Notes under the pieces: model-generated | The model's input: only the letters and a program-made list of their open reading frames with translations | What the model was told of the DNA's origin: nothing | Database searches by the model: none | Assembly: GCA_015501585.1 (NCBI GenBank) | Contig: JADNRY010001012.1 | Coordinates: forward strand, 1-19,040 | Direction: 5' to 3' | Origin: Rhodocollybia butyracea | Taxonomy: Eukaryota; Basidiomycota; Agaricomycetes; Agaricales; Omphalotaceae | DNA length: 19,040 nt | Position numbers and translations under genes: made by a program | Shown: positions 1 through 9,458 of the stretch, in pieces | How the letters are laid out: every line of letters begins with the position of its first letter | How positions within the stretch are numbered: the first letter of the stretch is position 1

Positions 1-856
1 TTCTTAATACTCCTTTTGTTCATTTAAAAAGCCTTCATTTATAGTATTAGCTAGACTAGTATATTACATAGAGTACAACAACATATACATGCAAACCAAA
101 TTGAAGCCACAGTACAAGAAAATCCAGTATGAAAACGTACCGCCATCGTAAGGAAACATTACCGTTGGGAGTAAAAAAAGGAAACACCTGAAAAAAAACT
201 ATATCAGCAAGGTAAAATTGAGGCTTACAGACAAGGACTTACATTGTGCAAGGAAGACAAATAACTCAACTGTTAAAAATTTATCAGAAACCTACGTTGC
301 AAACAGTTTGAAGATGGGGAAGAAAGCTTGAGCAAAGCAGCCAAAAAGCCTTGAAGTTTTCTGCAACTTGAGAAGCTTGAAATGTTTGAGACAATTGAAG
401 ACTTGAAGATGACAGCAATTTGCTTGCTTTGACTCTTGCTATTTGCTGTTGCACTTGATCAACGATGCCTTGAGCCGACTGAACATGAAAGAAATGATAT
501 TGAGCTTCAAGCTTGAGACATGAGTACTTGATCTTGAAGCATGAGCTCTTGAGCTCTTGAGGTTGATGGAGTGAAGGTCAAGAAATCGAAATCGAGAAAG
601 TTCAACCTTGATGTGACAATCACATGCACATCACTGAGTCACTTGACACTCATTCTCAGTTGCAGCGGAGGCAAATTCACGATGCGTTGAAGACTATGTC
701 ACTACAGCAGGTGACTGCAAGCAGAAAAACGTTCAGAGAGCTTGTATCTTGCTCATACATCTACTTATATACATAACGCCAGCACACTGCTACCAGGTAC
801 ACTAGCATTATGGGAAGCTTGGTTTTGTGCTGCCGAACACTGAACTTTGTTGTCTC
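1..856. other. No convincing gene; CTTGA-rich low-complexity DNA
   Basis: I see no open frame with protein-like composition in this stretch. From about 300 to 600 the sequence is dominated by short variants of CTTGA/TTGAAG/AGCTTGAG, a degenerate low-complexity region. Several minus-strand splice-donor-like strings (GTAAG) occur in 1-260, so a 3' untranslated or heavily interrupted downstream part of the minus-strand gene that ends at 857 cannot be excluded. Confidence 0.4.
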
Positions 857-2145
857 TCAAAATTTGCCTGCGAAACTGTACCGAAAATCAGGGGAAGGCC
901 TACAAATCCCCCTTTCATAAAAGCTAACAAACTCCTCAAGTAACCTGGCAGACTACAAGTCAGTTTTTGTGACCCAAAAACACTTGGTGGAACTCACTGT
1001 TTCCAGCCTGAATTGGTGACCTTTGTCCCAAGTGTTTTCATTTTATCGCTGTACCACTCATCCACCATACTCCAGAAATCGTGGCCCTTTGGTTTTTTGC
1101 CATTTGAAGACTTCTTCCTCTTGGCTGGTGGCTTGCTGCCTTCTGGTCCACCTTCATCAACATTGTTTCCATCCTTTTTCTTCCTCCCAGAGGAGGTCGC
1201 TATGCTGATGAACAAAATTTTGCTTAACGAAAGTCAACAAACAGCCAGCCTATAAAAGGACAACTACACACCAAGGCAATATTACGAAGAAGAATCAACT
1301 GGTCGTTGGGCTTTGGTCCTCCGGCTGCAGATACAAAGCATTCATATGGTGGGTGAACACAGCAGCGCTGATGCGTTCTTGATGCTGTCTTGAAGCTGAA
1401 GTTTGGATTAGAACTTAAGAGAACAAGCTCATCCGTAAGTTGCTCACATGTTGTCGAAACCCATTCCTCACACTTGAACACGTCTTTCTGATAGCTTGTT
1501 CCACCACTTGCTCATACACTGGATTCCCAAAGACGTTGCCAAAGTGTAGCTCCTCAGCATGGCTTTTTAATATAGTCTGTTTTAAGTCGCCTCGGTCAGC
1601 TTCTCTCTTTTGCTGATGAAATTATAGATGACTTACAAAAAGGTCTGCATTAATAGCCATGTAGCATGTGCACAAAGGGTCGTATACCTTATCGAAGGCT
1701 AAGGCACGGATATTTTTTCTACAAATGAAGCACATTAGGCACCGAGGTTATGCGAGGTAGTGAGTTGCGTACTATTTGGTCTGAAGTAAGGCTAAATGTG
1801 TTTTCAAGCCAAACTTTCAAGTCCTTGACTATGCCTCGTAAAGTTTGGATGTCGTTCTGATCATCTTTGGGCACTGGTTCTCGTAGTGTATGGTCAACGC
1901 AAGGTGGAAAAGTCGGGTAAGTAGGTTGGGCTTGGATAGGCCTTGTCCTGCAGAGCCAACTAAAAAAAACAGTAAGTGCAGGCCCACAGTAAGTTATACA
2001 CACACACACCTTGACAAACGTCTTCAACATATCTGTCTGTGTCTCAGATAGTTGAAAGTCATGAGCAATGTTTTTGGACAGCAAGCAAATCGACAACGAG
2101 AGGCGGAGCTTGATTTAATGATGACAGGTGTGACGCTGGCGTTGC
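857..2145 (-). pseudogene. 3' part of unknown basic nuclear-type gene, split by foldback element
   Basis: This is the downstream half of the minus-strand gene whose start lies at 5771. Coding-like blocks run from right to left. The first, from 2145 to 2010, continues exon 1 and contains HDFQLSETQTDML, then a 50-nt GT..AG intron at 1960-2009. A block ends near 1756 (DDQNDIQTLRGIVKDLKVW). A block at 1612-1434 is rich in Q, E and R (GNVFGNPVYEQVVEQAIRK). Another lies around 1433-1280. A block at about 1205-971 carries a lysine-rich NLS-like stretch (KPPAKRKKSSNGKKPKG) followed by DFWSMVDEWYSDKM. A 53-nt intron (gtgagt...ccag, about 920-972) leads to a last exon that stops at 857-859 (YSFAGKF). 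One frame break sits in a T run at 2071-2075. The DFW..VDEW tail and the preceding SIATSSGRKKK segment resemble uncharacterised multicopy Agaricomycete proteins I have seen, but I know no function. Exon borders are approximate. Confidence 0.55.
2137..2145. repeat. 9-bp target site duplication, left copy
   Basis: TGGCGTTGC immediately precedes the foldback element. The bases outside the two copies differ (C before this one, G before the right copy), so the duplication is exactly 9 bp. Confidence 0.88.
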
Positions 2146-3690
2146 GAGGCGATGTGGAGCCCATAATGTAATGTAAGATGGATGTGGCCACATCCCGCAT
2201 TGCAATTTAAGATGGTTCTGTCCGCTGCGGCAAATGTGCCTGCATTGCAATGTGGTATATGTCACAGCCTGGCCTTTGAAAAATTACTGAATTAGGGAAT
2301 TTTTTGCTGTGTGTAACATGAAGCTTGCATCTGCATGTCACATCACAACTGTTTTTAGCCAAATTTAGAAATATAACAGTAGGCCATATTAAGCTATGGC
2401 TAAAGCGGCAGCGCAGGTACACATTTGATGGGGTCATGTGACTCGCCGATTGCAGGTTTCGATAGCTTCGTTAAAATAGGCAAATTTACGAGCCTAATTG
2501 GGATGTTTTCTGTATGGGTAGCTAGCCCAAAAAAGGCTATGGATAGTGTATTAATATTTTAGCACTGTTACTCGATGGATGGGGCACCGTAATGGGTTGG
2601 ATTGAACGAAAAGATTTAGATTACCTTCGGTCAAAGCTGTACATCACTGCCTAATTGGGAATGCCAGCAAAGCGGCCTAAAAGCCTGCTTGTACAGCAGA
2701 TATTTCTTGCTAATAGGGATGTACATAGTGTCTTTAGATATATCAGAGGTCCTGAAGCGAGATTACAGCCAGAGCGGCAGTCAAAGCTGTTTTATTACCA
2801 TATTTAGAATGCCAGCAAAGCGGCCTAAAAGCTTGTTTATGCATGGGTATTCTACCTAATAGCAGTCTACACAGTGTTTATAGATGCACAGTAGGTACCT
2901 AGAGCGAAATTAAAGCTGGTATGTGGTGTAATAGTGGCCCTGCTTCGAGATTTGGGACTGTGGCTGTGCTTTAAAAAATCGAAGTAAAGGTAGGGATGTT
3001 TGATATACTAGTGGTACAGGCATGATTTCTACATGGTATATATATACCTGAAGCGAAATTAAATCATTCTGTGGAGAGAATAAGCTGTAATTGCCAGCTC
3101 TAGGCCGGAGGAGGTCAAAGCTGTAATGACCAAATAGGGAAATATATCATTACATACAGGTGGTGTTGAGTCGAAGTTGGGCTCAGTAATGGCATGGCCT
3201 CTCAAGGTCTGAGGTTTGGAATACATATCTGAGTAGTGTAGTATACTAGCTACGCCCTCCAGGTGTTATATTTCCCAATATGTGGGCAGGAGGATGTACA
3301 TGGAGTGATCAATTGTGAGTAACCATCAAAATTCGCATTTTTGAGGAATTAAATACTAATAATGAGTGCCTAAGCGCAGGTAGCACCTCAAAGCTTGGTA
3401 GGTAGACTGTACTACATAGTATACACTCGATCCGTGTCCAAGAACCACTAATATGGCACCAGAGGCGATGGTATGTACTGATCTTTATAGATTTTGCCTG
3501 AAAACTCGATTTTTTGAGGAATTAGCATAGAATATTGGGGCCTTGAGAGTAGCCAAGAGGCTGAAACGTCGTATATAAACTGTACTACATAGTACTAGAC
3601 GTCTCCATATGCAAAAACAATTTATAGAGCACCTGAAGCGATGGTATTCCCTGATCTGTATGGATTCTGCCAAAAAATGCGATTTTCAGG
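2146..3690 (+). repeat. Left inverted-repeat arm of the foldback element
   Basis: It pairs with the right arm (position x pairs with about 7683 minus x in the inner part, about 7680 minus x in the outer part). From about 2231 to 3690 the match is nearly perfect, with only scattered substitutions and single-base indels; for example, an A6 run here faces a T7 run in the right arm near 5150. Outside 2231 the pairing falls to roughly 70-80%. Confidence 0.92.
2661..2960. repeat. Degenerate modules of about 150 bp inside the foldback arms
   Basis: The string GCCAGCAAAGCGGCCTAAAAGC recurs at about 2663 and 2811, 148 bp apart. Other landmarks recur along the arm: GTCAAAGCTGT at about 2632, 2788 and 3115; CCTGAAGCGA or CTAGAGCGAAATTA at about 2751, 2897, 3050 and 3630; ACTGTACTACATAGTA at about 3407 and 3580. 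Each arm thus seems to be built from diverged tandem modules, as in classical foldback elements. The mirrored copies lie in the right arm. Confidence 0.65.
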
Positions 3691-3992
3691 AAATAAAACA
3701 GGCATACAGTGTGCTACAAGTCTCAGATCCAGCCAAAAACTTGGGAAACATGTCTTCGAATCCAATTCAACGATCATCAGGCGTTATATCTACATCTGGG
3801 TACCTCCATGGAACGATACTGTGGTAAGTGCACACTAGGATATCTCTACTTGGCTCAAAGTTCAGATCGTGACATTGAGATGTATATACTGAAACCTTTT
3901 AATCTGGCGGGCCTATATATGATTCGAATACCTGATTCCCAAAGTTTGAGCATAGCCTGAGGTCCATAGCATACTCTATTCATGTTTTATGT

Positions 3993-5531
3993 CCTGAAAA
4001 TCGCATTTTTTGGCAGAATCCATACAGATCAGGGAATACCATCGCTTCAGGTGCTCTATAAATTGTTTTTGCATATGGAGACGTCTAGTACTATGTAGTA
4101 CAGTTTATATACGACGTTTCAGCCTCTTGGCTACTCTCAAGGCCCCAATATTCTATGCTAATTCCTCAAAAAATCGAGTTTTCAGGCAAAATCTATAAAG
4201 ATCAGTACATACCATCGCCTCTGGTGCCATATTAGTGGTTCTTGGACACGGATCGAGTGTATACTATGTAGTACAGTCTACCTACCAAGCTTTGAGGTGC
4301 TACCTGCGCTTAGGCACTCATTATTAGTATTTAATTCCTCAAAAATGCGAATTTTGATGGTTACTCACAATTGATCACTCCATGTACATCCTCCTGCCCA
4401 CATATTGGGAAATATAACACCTGGAGGGCGTAGCTAGTATACTACACTACTCAGATATGTATTCCAAACCTCAGACCTTGAGAGGCCATGCCATTACTGA
4501 GCCCAACTTCGACTCAACACCACCTGTATGTAATGATATATTTCCCTATTTGGTCATACAGCTTTGACCTCCTCCGGCCTAGAGCTGGCAATTACAGCTT
4601 ATTCTCTCCACAGAATGATTTAATTTCGCTTCAGGTATATATATACCATGTAGAAATCATGCCTGTACCACTAGTATATCAAACATCCCTACCTTTACTT
4701 CGATTTTTTAAAGCACAGCCACAGTCCCAAATCTCGAAGCAGGGCCACTATTACACCACATACCAGCTTTAATTTCGCTCTAGGTACCTACTGTGCATCT
4801 ATAAACACTGTGTAGACTGCTATTAGGTAGAATACCCATGCATAAACAAGCTTTTAGGCCGCTTTGCTGGCATTCTAAATATGGTAATAAAACAGCTTTG
4901 ACTGCCGCTCTGGCTGTAATCTCGCTTCAGGGACCTCTGATATATCTAAAGACACTATGTACATCCCTATTAGCAAGAATATCTGCTGTACAAGCAGGCT
5001 TTTAGGCCGCTTTGCTGGCATTCCCAATTAGGCAGTGATGTACAGCTTTGACCGAAGGTAATCTAAATCTTTTCGTTCAATCCAACCCATTACGGTGCCC
5101 CATCCATCGAGGTACAGTGCTAAAATATTAATACACTATCCATAGCCTTTTTTTGGGCTAGCTACCCATACAGAAACATCCCAATTAGGCTCGTAAATTG
5201 CCTATTTTAACGAAGCTATCGAAACCTGCAATCGGCGAGTCACATGACCCCATCAAATGTGTACCTGCGCTGCCGCTTTAGCCATAGCTTAATATGGCCT
5301 ACTGTTATATTTCTAAATTTGGCTAAAACAGTTGTGATGTGACATGCAGATGCAAGCTTCATGTTACACACAGCAAAAAATTCCCTAATTCAGTAATTTT
5401 TCAAAGGCCAGGCTGTGACATATACCACATTGCAATGCAGGCACATTTGACGTGGCAGACAGAACCGTCTTAAATTGCAATGCAGGATGTGGCCAGAACC
5501 ACCTACATTGCAATATGGGAACCACATAGGG
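3993..5531 (-). repeat. Right inverted-repeat arm of the foldback element
   Basis: Reverse complement of the left arm. Blocks such as the one around 4201-4260 match 3421-3485 base for base. Towards the centre (3842-3992 against 3691-3841) only patchy residual similarity remains. Confidence 0.92.
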
Positions 5532-5540
5532 TGGCGTTGC
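5532..5540. repeat. 9-bp target site duplication, right copy
   Basis: TGGCGTTGC immediately follows the element and is identical to 2137-2145. Read on the minus strand both copies encode the same Ala-Thr-Pro codons of the interrupted exon. Confidence 0.88.
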
Positions 5541-5771
5541 CATGTCTTGGGGATGTGATGAAGACATGCGCCAACTTGAGGGAGGCAGAAAAGAAGGGGT
5601 TGGTGTCTGCATGTGCTCATCGTGTGAGTTTCTGGGATGGATGGGTGTCGAAAAGCCATTGTCCTGAAACCCTTGCATAGGAGGCAGTTGGCGCCATGGC
5701 GGCAAGCCTAGGTGCTGTTGTGAGTTCTGAGAGAAAGAGGGGTAGTCGTGGTTGTGTTCTGGGGAGGCCAT
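5532..5771 (-). pseudogene. 5' exon of the split gene (Pro/Ser/Gln/His-rich N-terminus)
   Basis: ATG at 5771 opens an 80-codon segment rich in P, S, Q and H (begins MASPEHNHDYPSFSQ, ends HPQDMATP). It then runs into the foldback element and acquires foreign codons. It sits 28-36 bp downstream of a minus-strand TATA box (CTATAAAAAG, about 5799-5808), which supports this start. If the element and one copy of its 9-bp target duplication are ignored, the same frame continues at 2136 with SHLSSLNQAPPL. Both halves therefore belonged to one exon before insertion. The composition suggests a disordered N-terminus; no domain is recognised. The gene is divergent from the coiled-coil gene at 5985. Confidence 0.6.
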
Positions 5772-5984
5772 GGTAGAAAATAAAAGATGAAAATCCCCTT
5801 TTTATAGCCCCAAGAGGTGGCTGTGGCAAAATACTTCATTGATAAAAGTCATGTTTTTTTCAACAAAAATTCAGGTCATGCCAGGCCATGACCACTGACG
5901 TGTCGCGGCTCTATAAAAGCCCAGAGTTTCGGGGCTTTTTTTCTCCATCCGCCCCAACTTTTAAACACTGATACACCACCACTT
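5772..5984. promoter_or_regulatory. Divergent promoter with two TATA boxes
   Basis: Between the two divergent start codons lie a minus-strand CTATAAAAAG (about 5799-5808) and a plus-strand CTATAAAAGC (5911-5920), about 105 bp apart. An ACTGACGTGTCG string, which holds an ACGT core of the kind bound by bZIP factors, sits just upstream of the plus-strand TATA box (about 5892-5903). A plus-strand box in a very similar context (ATAAAAAGCCCAGA) recurs at 17493 upstream of another gene. Confidence 0.55.
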
Positions 5985-6624
5985 GATGCCTCCAAAAACA
6001 TGCTTTCTGCAGAGTTAGTAGCACTTGCCCCTCTCCCGTCTCTGTTGCTTACACATTTGGCAGCTTATCTGCCTTGCCTTCACCTCCTTTGACAGCAAGG
6101 TACTATTTAATTATTTTTCCAGCACAGTAACAGCTGCTAACTAATCAGTTGTCAAGTTCTGGAGCAAAAAGAAGGCTGGATTCTACAGTTTCTAAACCCC
6201 AGCAGTCATCTTCAAGCAACAAATTTAGGCGGACAAGCCAGTCCTGGCTGTACGTTGGTTTCCTAATATACACGGCCCATATCTAACCTATAAGTTTTTC
6301 TCAGACCTTGATACGGCTTTGCTGAAGGCATTGAGCTTGCCTCTACAGGCAATGCTGATGAGGACCTCCGTCTTGAGAATGACCAGCTCAAGCTAGCATT
6401 TAAATTCCGACTTATTGAGCACACCAAACAGCATGAAATAATTCTTGAGTTGAGAGATAAGCTTGAGAAAAAAACAGGACAGGCACGCAGACCTAGAAGA
6501 AAGGGTCAAGGATTTGGAAAGGATCTTGGACATGGTCAGAGCTATGGGCAACATCATCTCCATGCCATCTCTACACACGCACAACCCAACCTCATTCAGG
6601 ACCGGCTCAGCAAGGTCTTGGTAA
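5985..6624 (+). pseudogene. Broken coiled-coil protein gene
   Basis: A plus-strand leader from the TATA box at 5911 reaches candidate ATGs at 5985 and 6000. Exon-like pieces follow. A Ser/Lys/Arg-rich block at about 6151-6251 (GAKRRLDSTVSKPQQSSSS) follows an intron ending in ctaactaatcag and precedes a GTACGT donor. The best-preserved block begins near 6312 (YGFAEGIELASTGNADEDL) and continues as a long heptad-like helix (LRLENDQLKLAFKF, ILELRDKLEKK). At the A7 run 6468-6474 the frame breaks. One fewer A would join it to a second coiled-coil segment (HADLEERVKDLERILDMV) that ends at TAA 6622-6624. In the literal frame the ORF instead ends at 6656. It is convergent with the oxygenase gene. I do not recognise the family; a bZIP-like or structural coiled-coil role is only a guess. 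Confidence 0.5.
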
Positions 6625-6764
6625 AACTGCAGGCCTTCGATTCACCAGCAGTTTAATATGTAGATTGTTAATGTGTACATGTCTGCTGTATTTATTAAAC
6701 GCTGTGCACTCTTTCTTTGGCAAGCCTGTGTGATTACAAACCTAGTCCCAAGAAATGTCTGCAT

Positions 6765-8350
6765 CTACGTGGTGGATTGGCTGCTCCAGGTCTTCAGCTC
6801 CTCCATCGTAAGAAACTTCTTCAAGTCCTCATTCCACTGGCGGCTGCTGCGTTTGGCCCAGGCTTCTTGAAAGCCTCCAGGATCCTCCTCCTCAAATTCC
6901 TCCTCTTTACGCCCCTGTATTCCAGCCAGCGATGAATTCCCCTGCAGTGTACTGGGTGACGGAGACGCGGGTCTCCCCCTTTTGCACAGGAATGTTAGAG
7001 TGGCGTATGAGTGCAGAGGGCAGAATAATGGTTGCGCCGGGAGGGAACTCAAGAACGACATGGAAGTCCCAAAGAATGATGTGGCCGCCTTTAGTATGGT
7101 CATACTTACCACCTGCGGTGGCGGCACAGGGAACCGTAGGGTCGTTTTTCGAGTCAGTGTGGATATATGACCACATCGCAGGACCAAAGTTCACGGACAT
7201 GCATGAATAAACTGAGTTGTCAAAATTAAACTGCAGTTCGGGCAACTTCTTCCGAAGTTTGTTGTTCTGATGGTGTAGCAAGCTGTAGCTGGAAGGAAAC
7301 CAAGTTGCAAGTGCAGCTAGGTGCTGGATCAGCGAGTCAGAGACGTTGTTAGGGAGAGGCCAACTTACAGCTCTGAAAGCCCGCAACTCTGCGGAACGAG
7401 TCCTTGACATCAACTCCTCCATCATCTCTTGCCTCTTGCCACCCAGTCGCATGGGCTGAGGCTGCCCCTTGCCAAACGAAATCCCTCGAGCCGCTGCAGG
7501 GGAACCAGCGCGTTTGTGCCTCTTTTCCAACTTATCCCACCTTGTAGCCTTTCCAGCTTCAACAATGGCCTCACCCATGTCCTGGATAGCCCGGAGGTAC
7601 GAGGGGTCTACAGGGCCGTAAATCATGACTGCAGAAAGCCGTTGAACACCGTCAGTAATGGGGACCGACTTCCTAAATGCAAAGCTCTGGGTCAAAGAAA
7701 GGAGCTGAAGTCTAACAACAAGGGCGTACCCAGCCTCGAATTTTATTAGCTGCATGCTGTCCCTAAGCAGCTTCTCAAGCGTCTGAGGGACTTTGGCCCC
7801 CAAAAATCTGCATTGACGCCAATAAAGGCACCCTCAGCAACCGGGAGGTTCTCTGTCAAAACGTCTGCCTCTACGGGTTCAGAGCGTAGAACGTTCTTGT
7901 TGAAGCCCACACCTGCGCCCCGAGGGTGGCCGCTCGCAGCGATTTCCAGCCAACAATGTTTGGCTCGATTTATGTTGCGCCGATTGGGCTTCTGCACAGG
8001 TAGGCTATCTTCAGCACTCTCACCTACAGGGCTCTCAGCTTTTTGTTTGGGCGGAGGGGGGGTTGGGGTGTGCATTTCAACTTTGTTGGCTTTAGAAGAC
8101 GCGCGTGGTAAGTTGTGGGGTAAGATGTCTTGAAGGAGTTCATCTTCCATGGCTGAAAGTTTGCTCTCCTCCTCTTCATCCACGAGGTAGGCCTTCTGCA
8201 ACAAGCTCTTGAGGTCAGCCTTAGTTTGGACTTCAACAACATTGTTCAGAGCTGGAAAAGAGGTCATCTGGAGGGCGTTAGCCCAAATAATGAAGATAGC
8301 ATGGAAGCCTACATTAAAGTCGGTGCCCATTTGCCCAAAGATATCTAAAC
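6765..8350 (-). pseudogene. TET/JBP-like 2-oxoglutarate/Fe(II) dioxygenase, frameshifted
   Basis: An exon begins at 8350 after a TATATCAG acceptor (LDIFGQMGTDFNVGF). An acidic segment (VDEEEESKLSAMEDELL), a Pro-rich linker and a basic NLS-like stretch (KPNRRNINRAKH) follow. A one-base break in a T run (plus 7802-7806) leads to a second block of 298 residues with the catalytic core. Its parts are HTD (H215, D217, at about 7161), GGKYD..KGGHIILWDF, FPPGATIILPSALIRHSN (distal H268) and GETRVSVTQY (R279, the likely 2-oxoglutarate contact). This is the HxD...H...R double-stranded beta-helix signature, and the surrounding motifs match the fungal '2OGFeDO JBP1/TET' family as I remember it. Further breaks near 6939-6942 and 6911-6916 shift the tail to GRKEEEFEEEDPGGFQEAW, which ends at 6765. 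Known relatives oxidise 5-methylcytosine or thymine. Catalytic residues are intact, but the reading frame as given is not. Confidence 0.7.
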
Positions 8351-9182
8351 CTGATATAATAAACAGCTAAGCGTTAGAAAACGAGTCGTCCAAAAGAGTA
8401 TGGCAAGCAAAGGCATATAAGACAAGGGGACTGGACGACCTGCATTCAAACACGACGCCGTATTTTGAAGCATCCAAGTACCAAACGCAGCAAACAACGC
8501 CGCGCATGAAGGTCAGGTATAAGGCCGCTCAATCTGATAGCGCAAGATGCGTAGGATGCGCGTACATACAATAAGATAATAGAACATTTATAGAGACACG
8601 TACCTTTGGAGAGTACAGACAAGAAAGGCAAACAAGAAGAAAGAAAGAAAAGAAACCAGCACGAGATCAACAGAGATGACTGAATCATAATACTCGTGCA
8701 CCACGCTGTACGGGTGCTAAAAGGCTTCCGTTCTTCTTTCCACTCCTCCGCGGTGGTTTCTTTCCGGGATCTCTTTCACATTCAAAACCTACTCTTGTCT
8801 GCTCACAGCGTCTGTTCTCTTTTCTACCGATAAACCGAGCTTCGAACCAGGCAGCTTTTCCACAAAGATTTGCAGAAAGATGGCTGGAGGGGATAACAAC
8901 TGAGGTGAAGAAACAATAGGTTGTGAAAAGGCAGTGAGCAAGGGAGTCATATTCACGACGGTGAGTTCAACCCTATGCCTGCTGTCCACTGTCCGTTGCT
9001 CAAATGCTCAAAGGTTCAACATTCAACGTTTGAGCATGTCACCATCTCTGTTTGATACAACGCAAGACCAAGGCTGACCTCGTCGCAATTCCTTTCCTTC
9101 CCTTGAATACACCGGTTTTCAACCCCAGCTCTCACAGACCACAGCAGCCATCTTCGAAACTCTAACCCGTCGACAAACGAAA
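8351..9182. promoter_or_regulatory. Intergenic region between two divergent genes
   Basis: It holds the upstream part of the minus-strand oxygenase gene, probably with one more short exon; a possible ATG lies near 8688 but its ORF is Leu/Ser/Cys-rich and unconvincing. It also holds the leader of the plus-strand exon at 9183, a pyrimidine-rich stretch typical of fungal leaders (about 9060-9160). An 8-bp inverted repeat, GTCGTCCA/TGGACGAC, lies at 8385-8392 and 8432-8439. A 9-bp inverted repeat, ATGCTCAAA/TTTGAGCAT, lies at 9004-9012 and 9029-9037. Confidence 0.4.
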
Positions 9183-9268
9183 ATGCCCATTGACGCATCC
9201 AACGCCACTCCCAGCGGTACAGCTCTTGCCGCTGCCTCAAAGACAAAAGCAGACTCGGGCACCAAAAA
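9183..9268 (+). CDS. First exon of an unidentified small or truncated gene
   Basis: ATG at 9183 in a good fungal context (cgaaaATGccc) follows a pyrimidine-rich leader and opens a 29-codon Ala/Thr/Ser/Lys-rich segment (MPIDASNATPSGTALAAASK). Read without splicing it stops at TGA 9270-9272. A GTGAGC donor at 9269 and acceptors at about 9321 or 9324 (gttgcagcag) would splice it onward, but the sequence after the acceptor soon meets stops in the frames I checked. The rest of the gene is probably lost, or the exon belongs to a very short product. Function is unknown. Confidence 0.35.
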
Positions 9269-9458
9269 GTGAGCTACCTTTATAATTCATTGTAATAGGG
9301 TCTGACTGAACACTGTTGCAGCAGGTATATCTATTTGTACGGTAGAATAGCTGCTGTAGCTTGAAAATTGGTTAGCTTCATTGTCTGTCAAGCTTGTAAT
9401 CCAATGTTGAGTTAACCCACTTTGAATCCCACTGCCTCACTCCACAACTCAGTTGACA

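Larger units (their letters stand above)
2146..5531. mobile_element. Foldback-like (possibly Mutator-type) non-autonomous element, 3,386 bp
   Basis: Two arms of about 1.54 kb lie in inverted orientation around a spacer of about 300 bp centred near 3841. The element is bounded exactly by a 9-bp direct duplication, TGGCGTTGC, at 2137-2145 and 5532-5540. It has no protein-like ORF. The only mirrored ORFs, at 3485-3673 and 4010-4198, are the same low-complexity frame in the two arms. The 9-bp duplication with very long, internally repetitive terminal inverted repeats is characteristic of Mutator-like and foldback elements; assignment to that superfamily is inference. The termini read GAGGCGATGTGG (left) and CCCTATGTGG (right, reverse complement). 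The outermost parts carry repeated ATTGCAAT-containing motifs. It has disrupted the coding exon of the flanking minus-strand gene. Confidence 0.9.

Noticed and set aside
3485..4198. Two identical 62-codon ORFs (3485-3673 minus and 4010-4198 plus)
   Set aside because: They are the same low-information frame seen in both inverted arms and start at TTG. Duplication by the arms, not selection, explains the identity.
7429..7749. Plus-strand ORF opposite the oxygenase
   Set aside because: The minus-strand frame holds a full catalytic motif series, so this one is a shadow.
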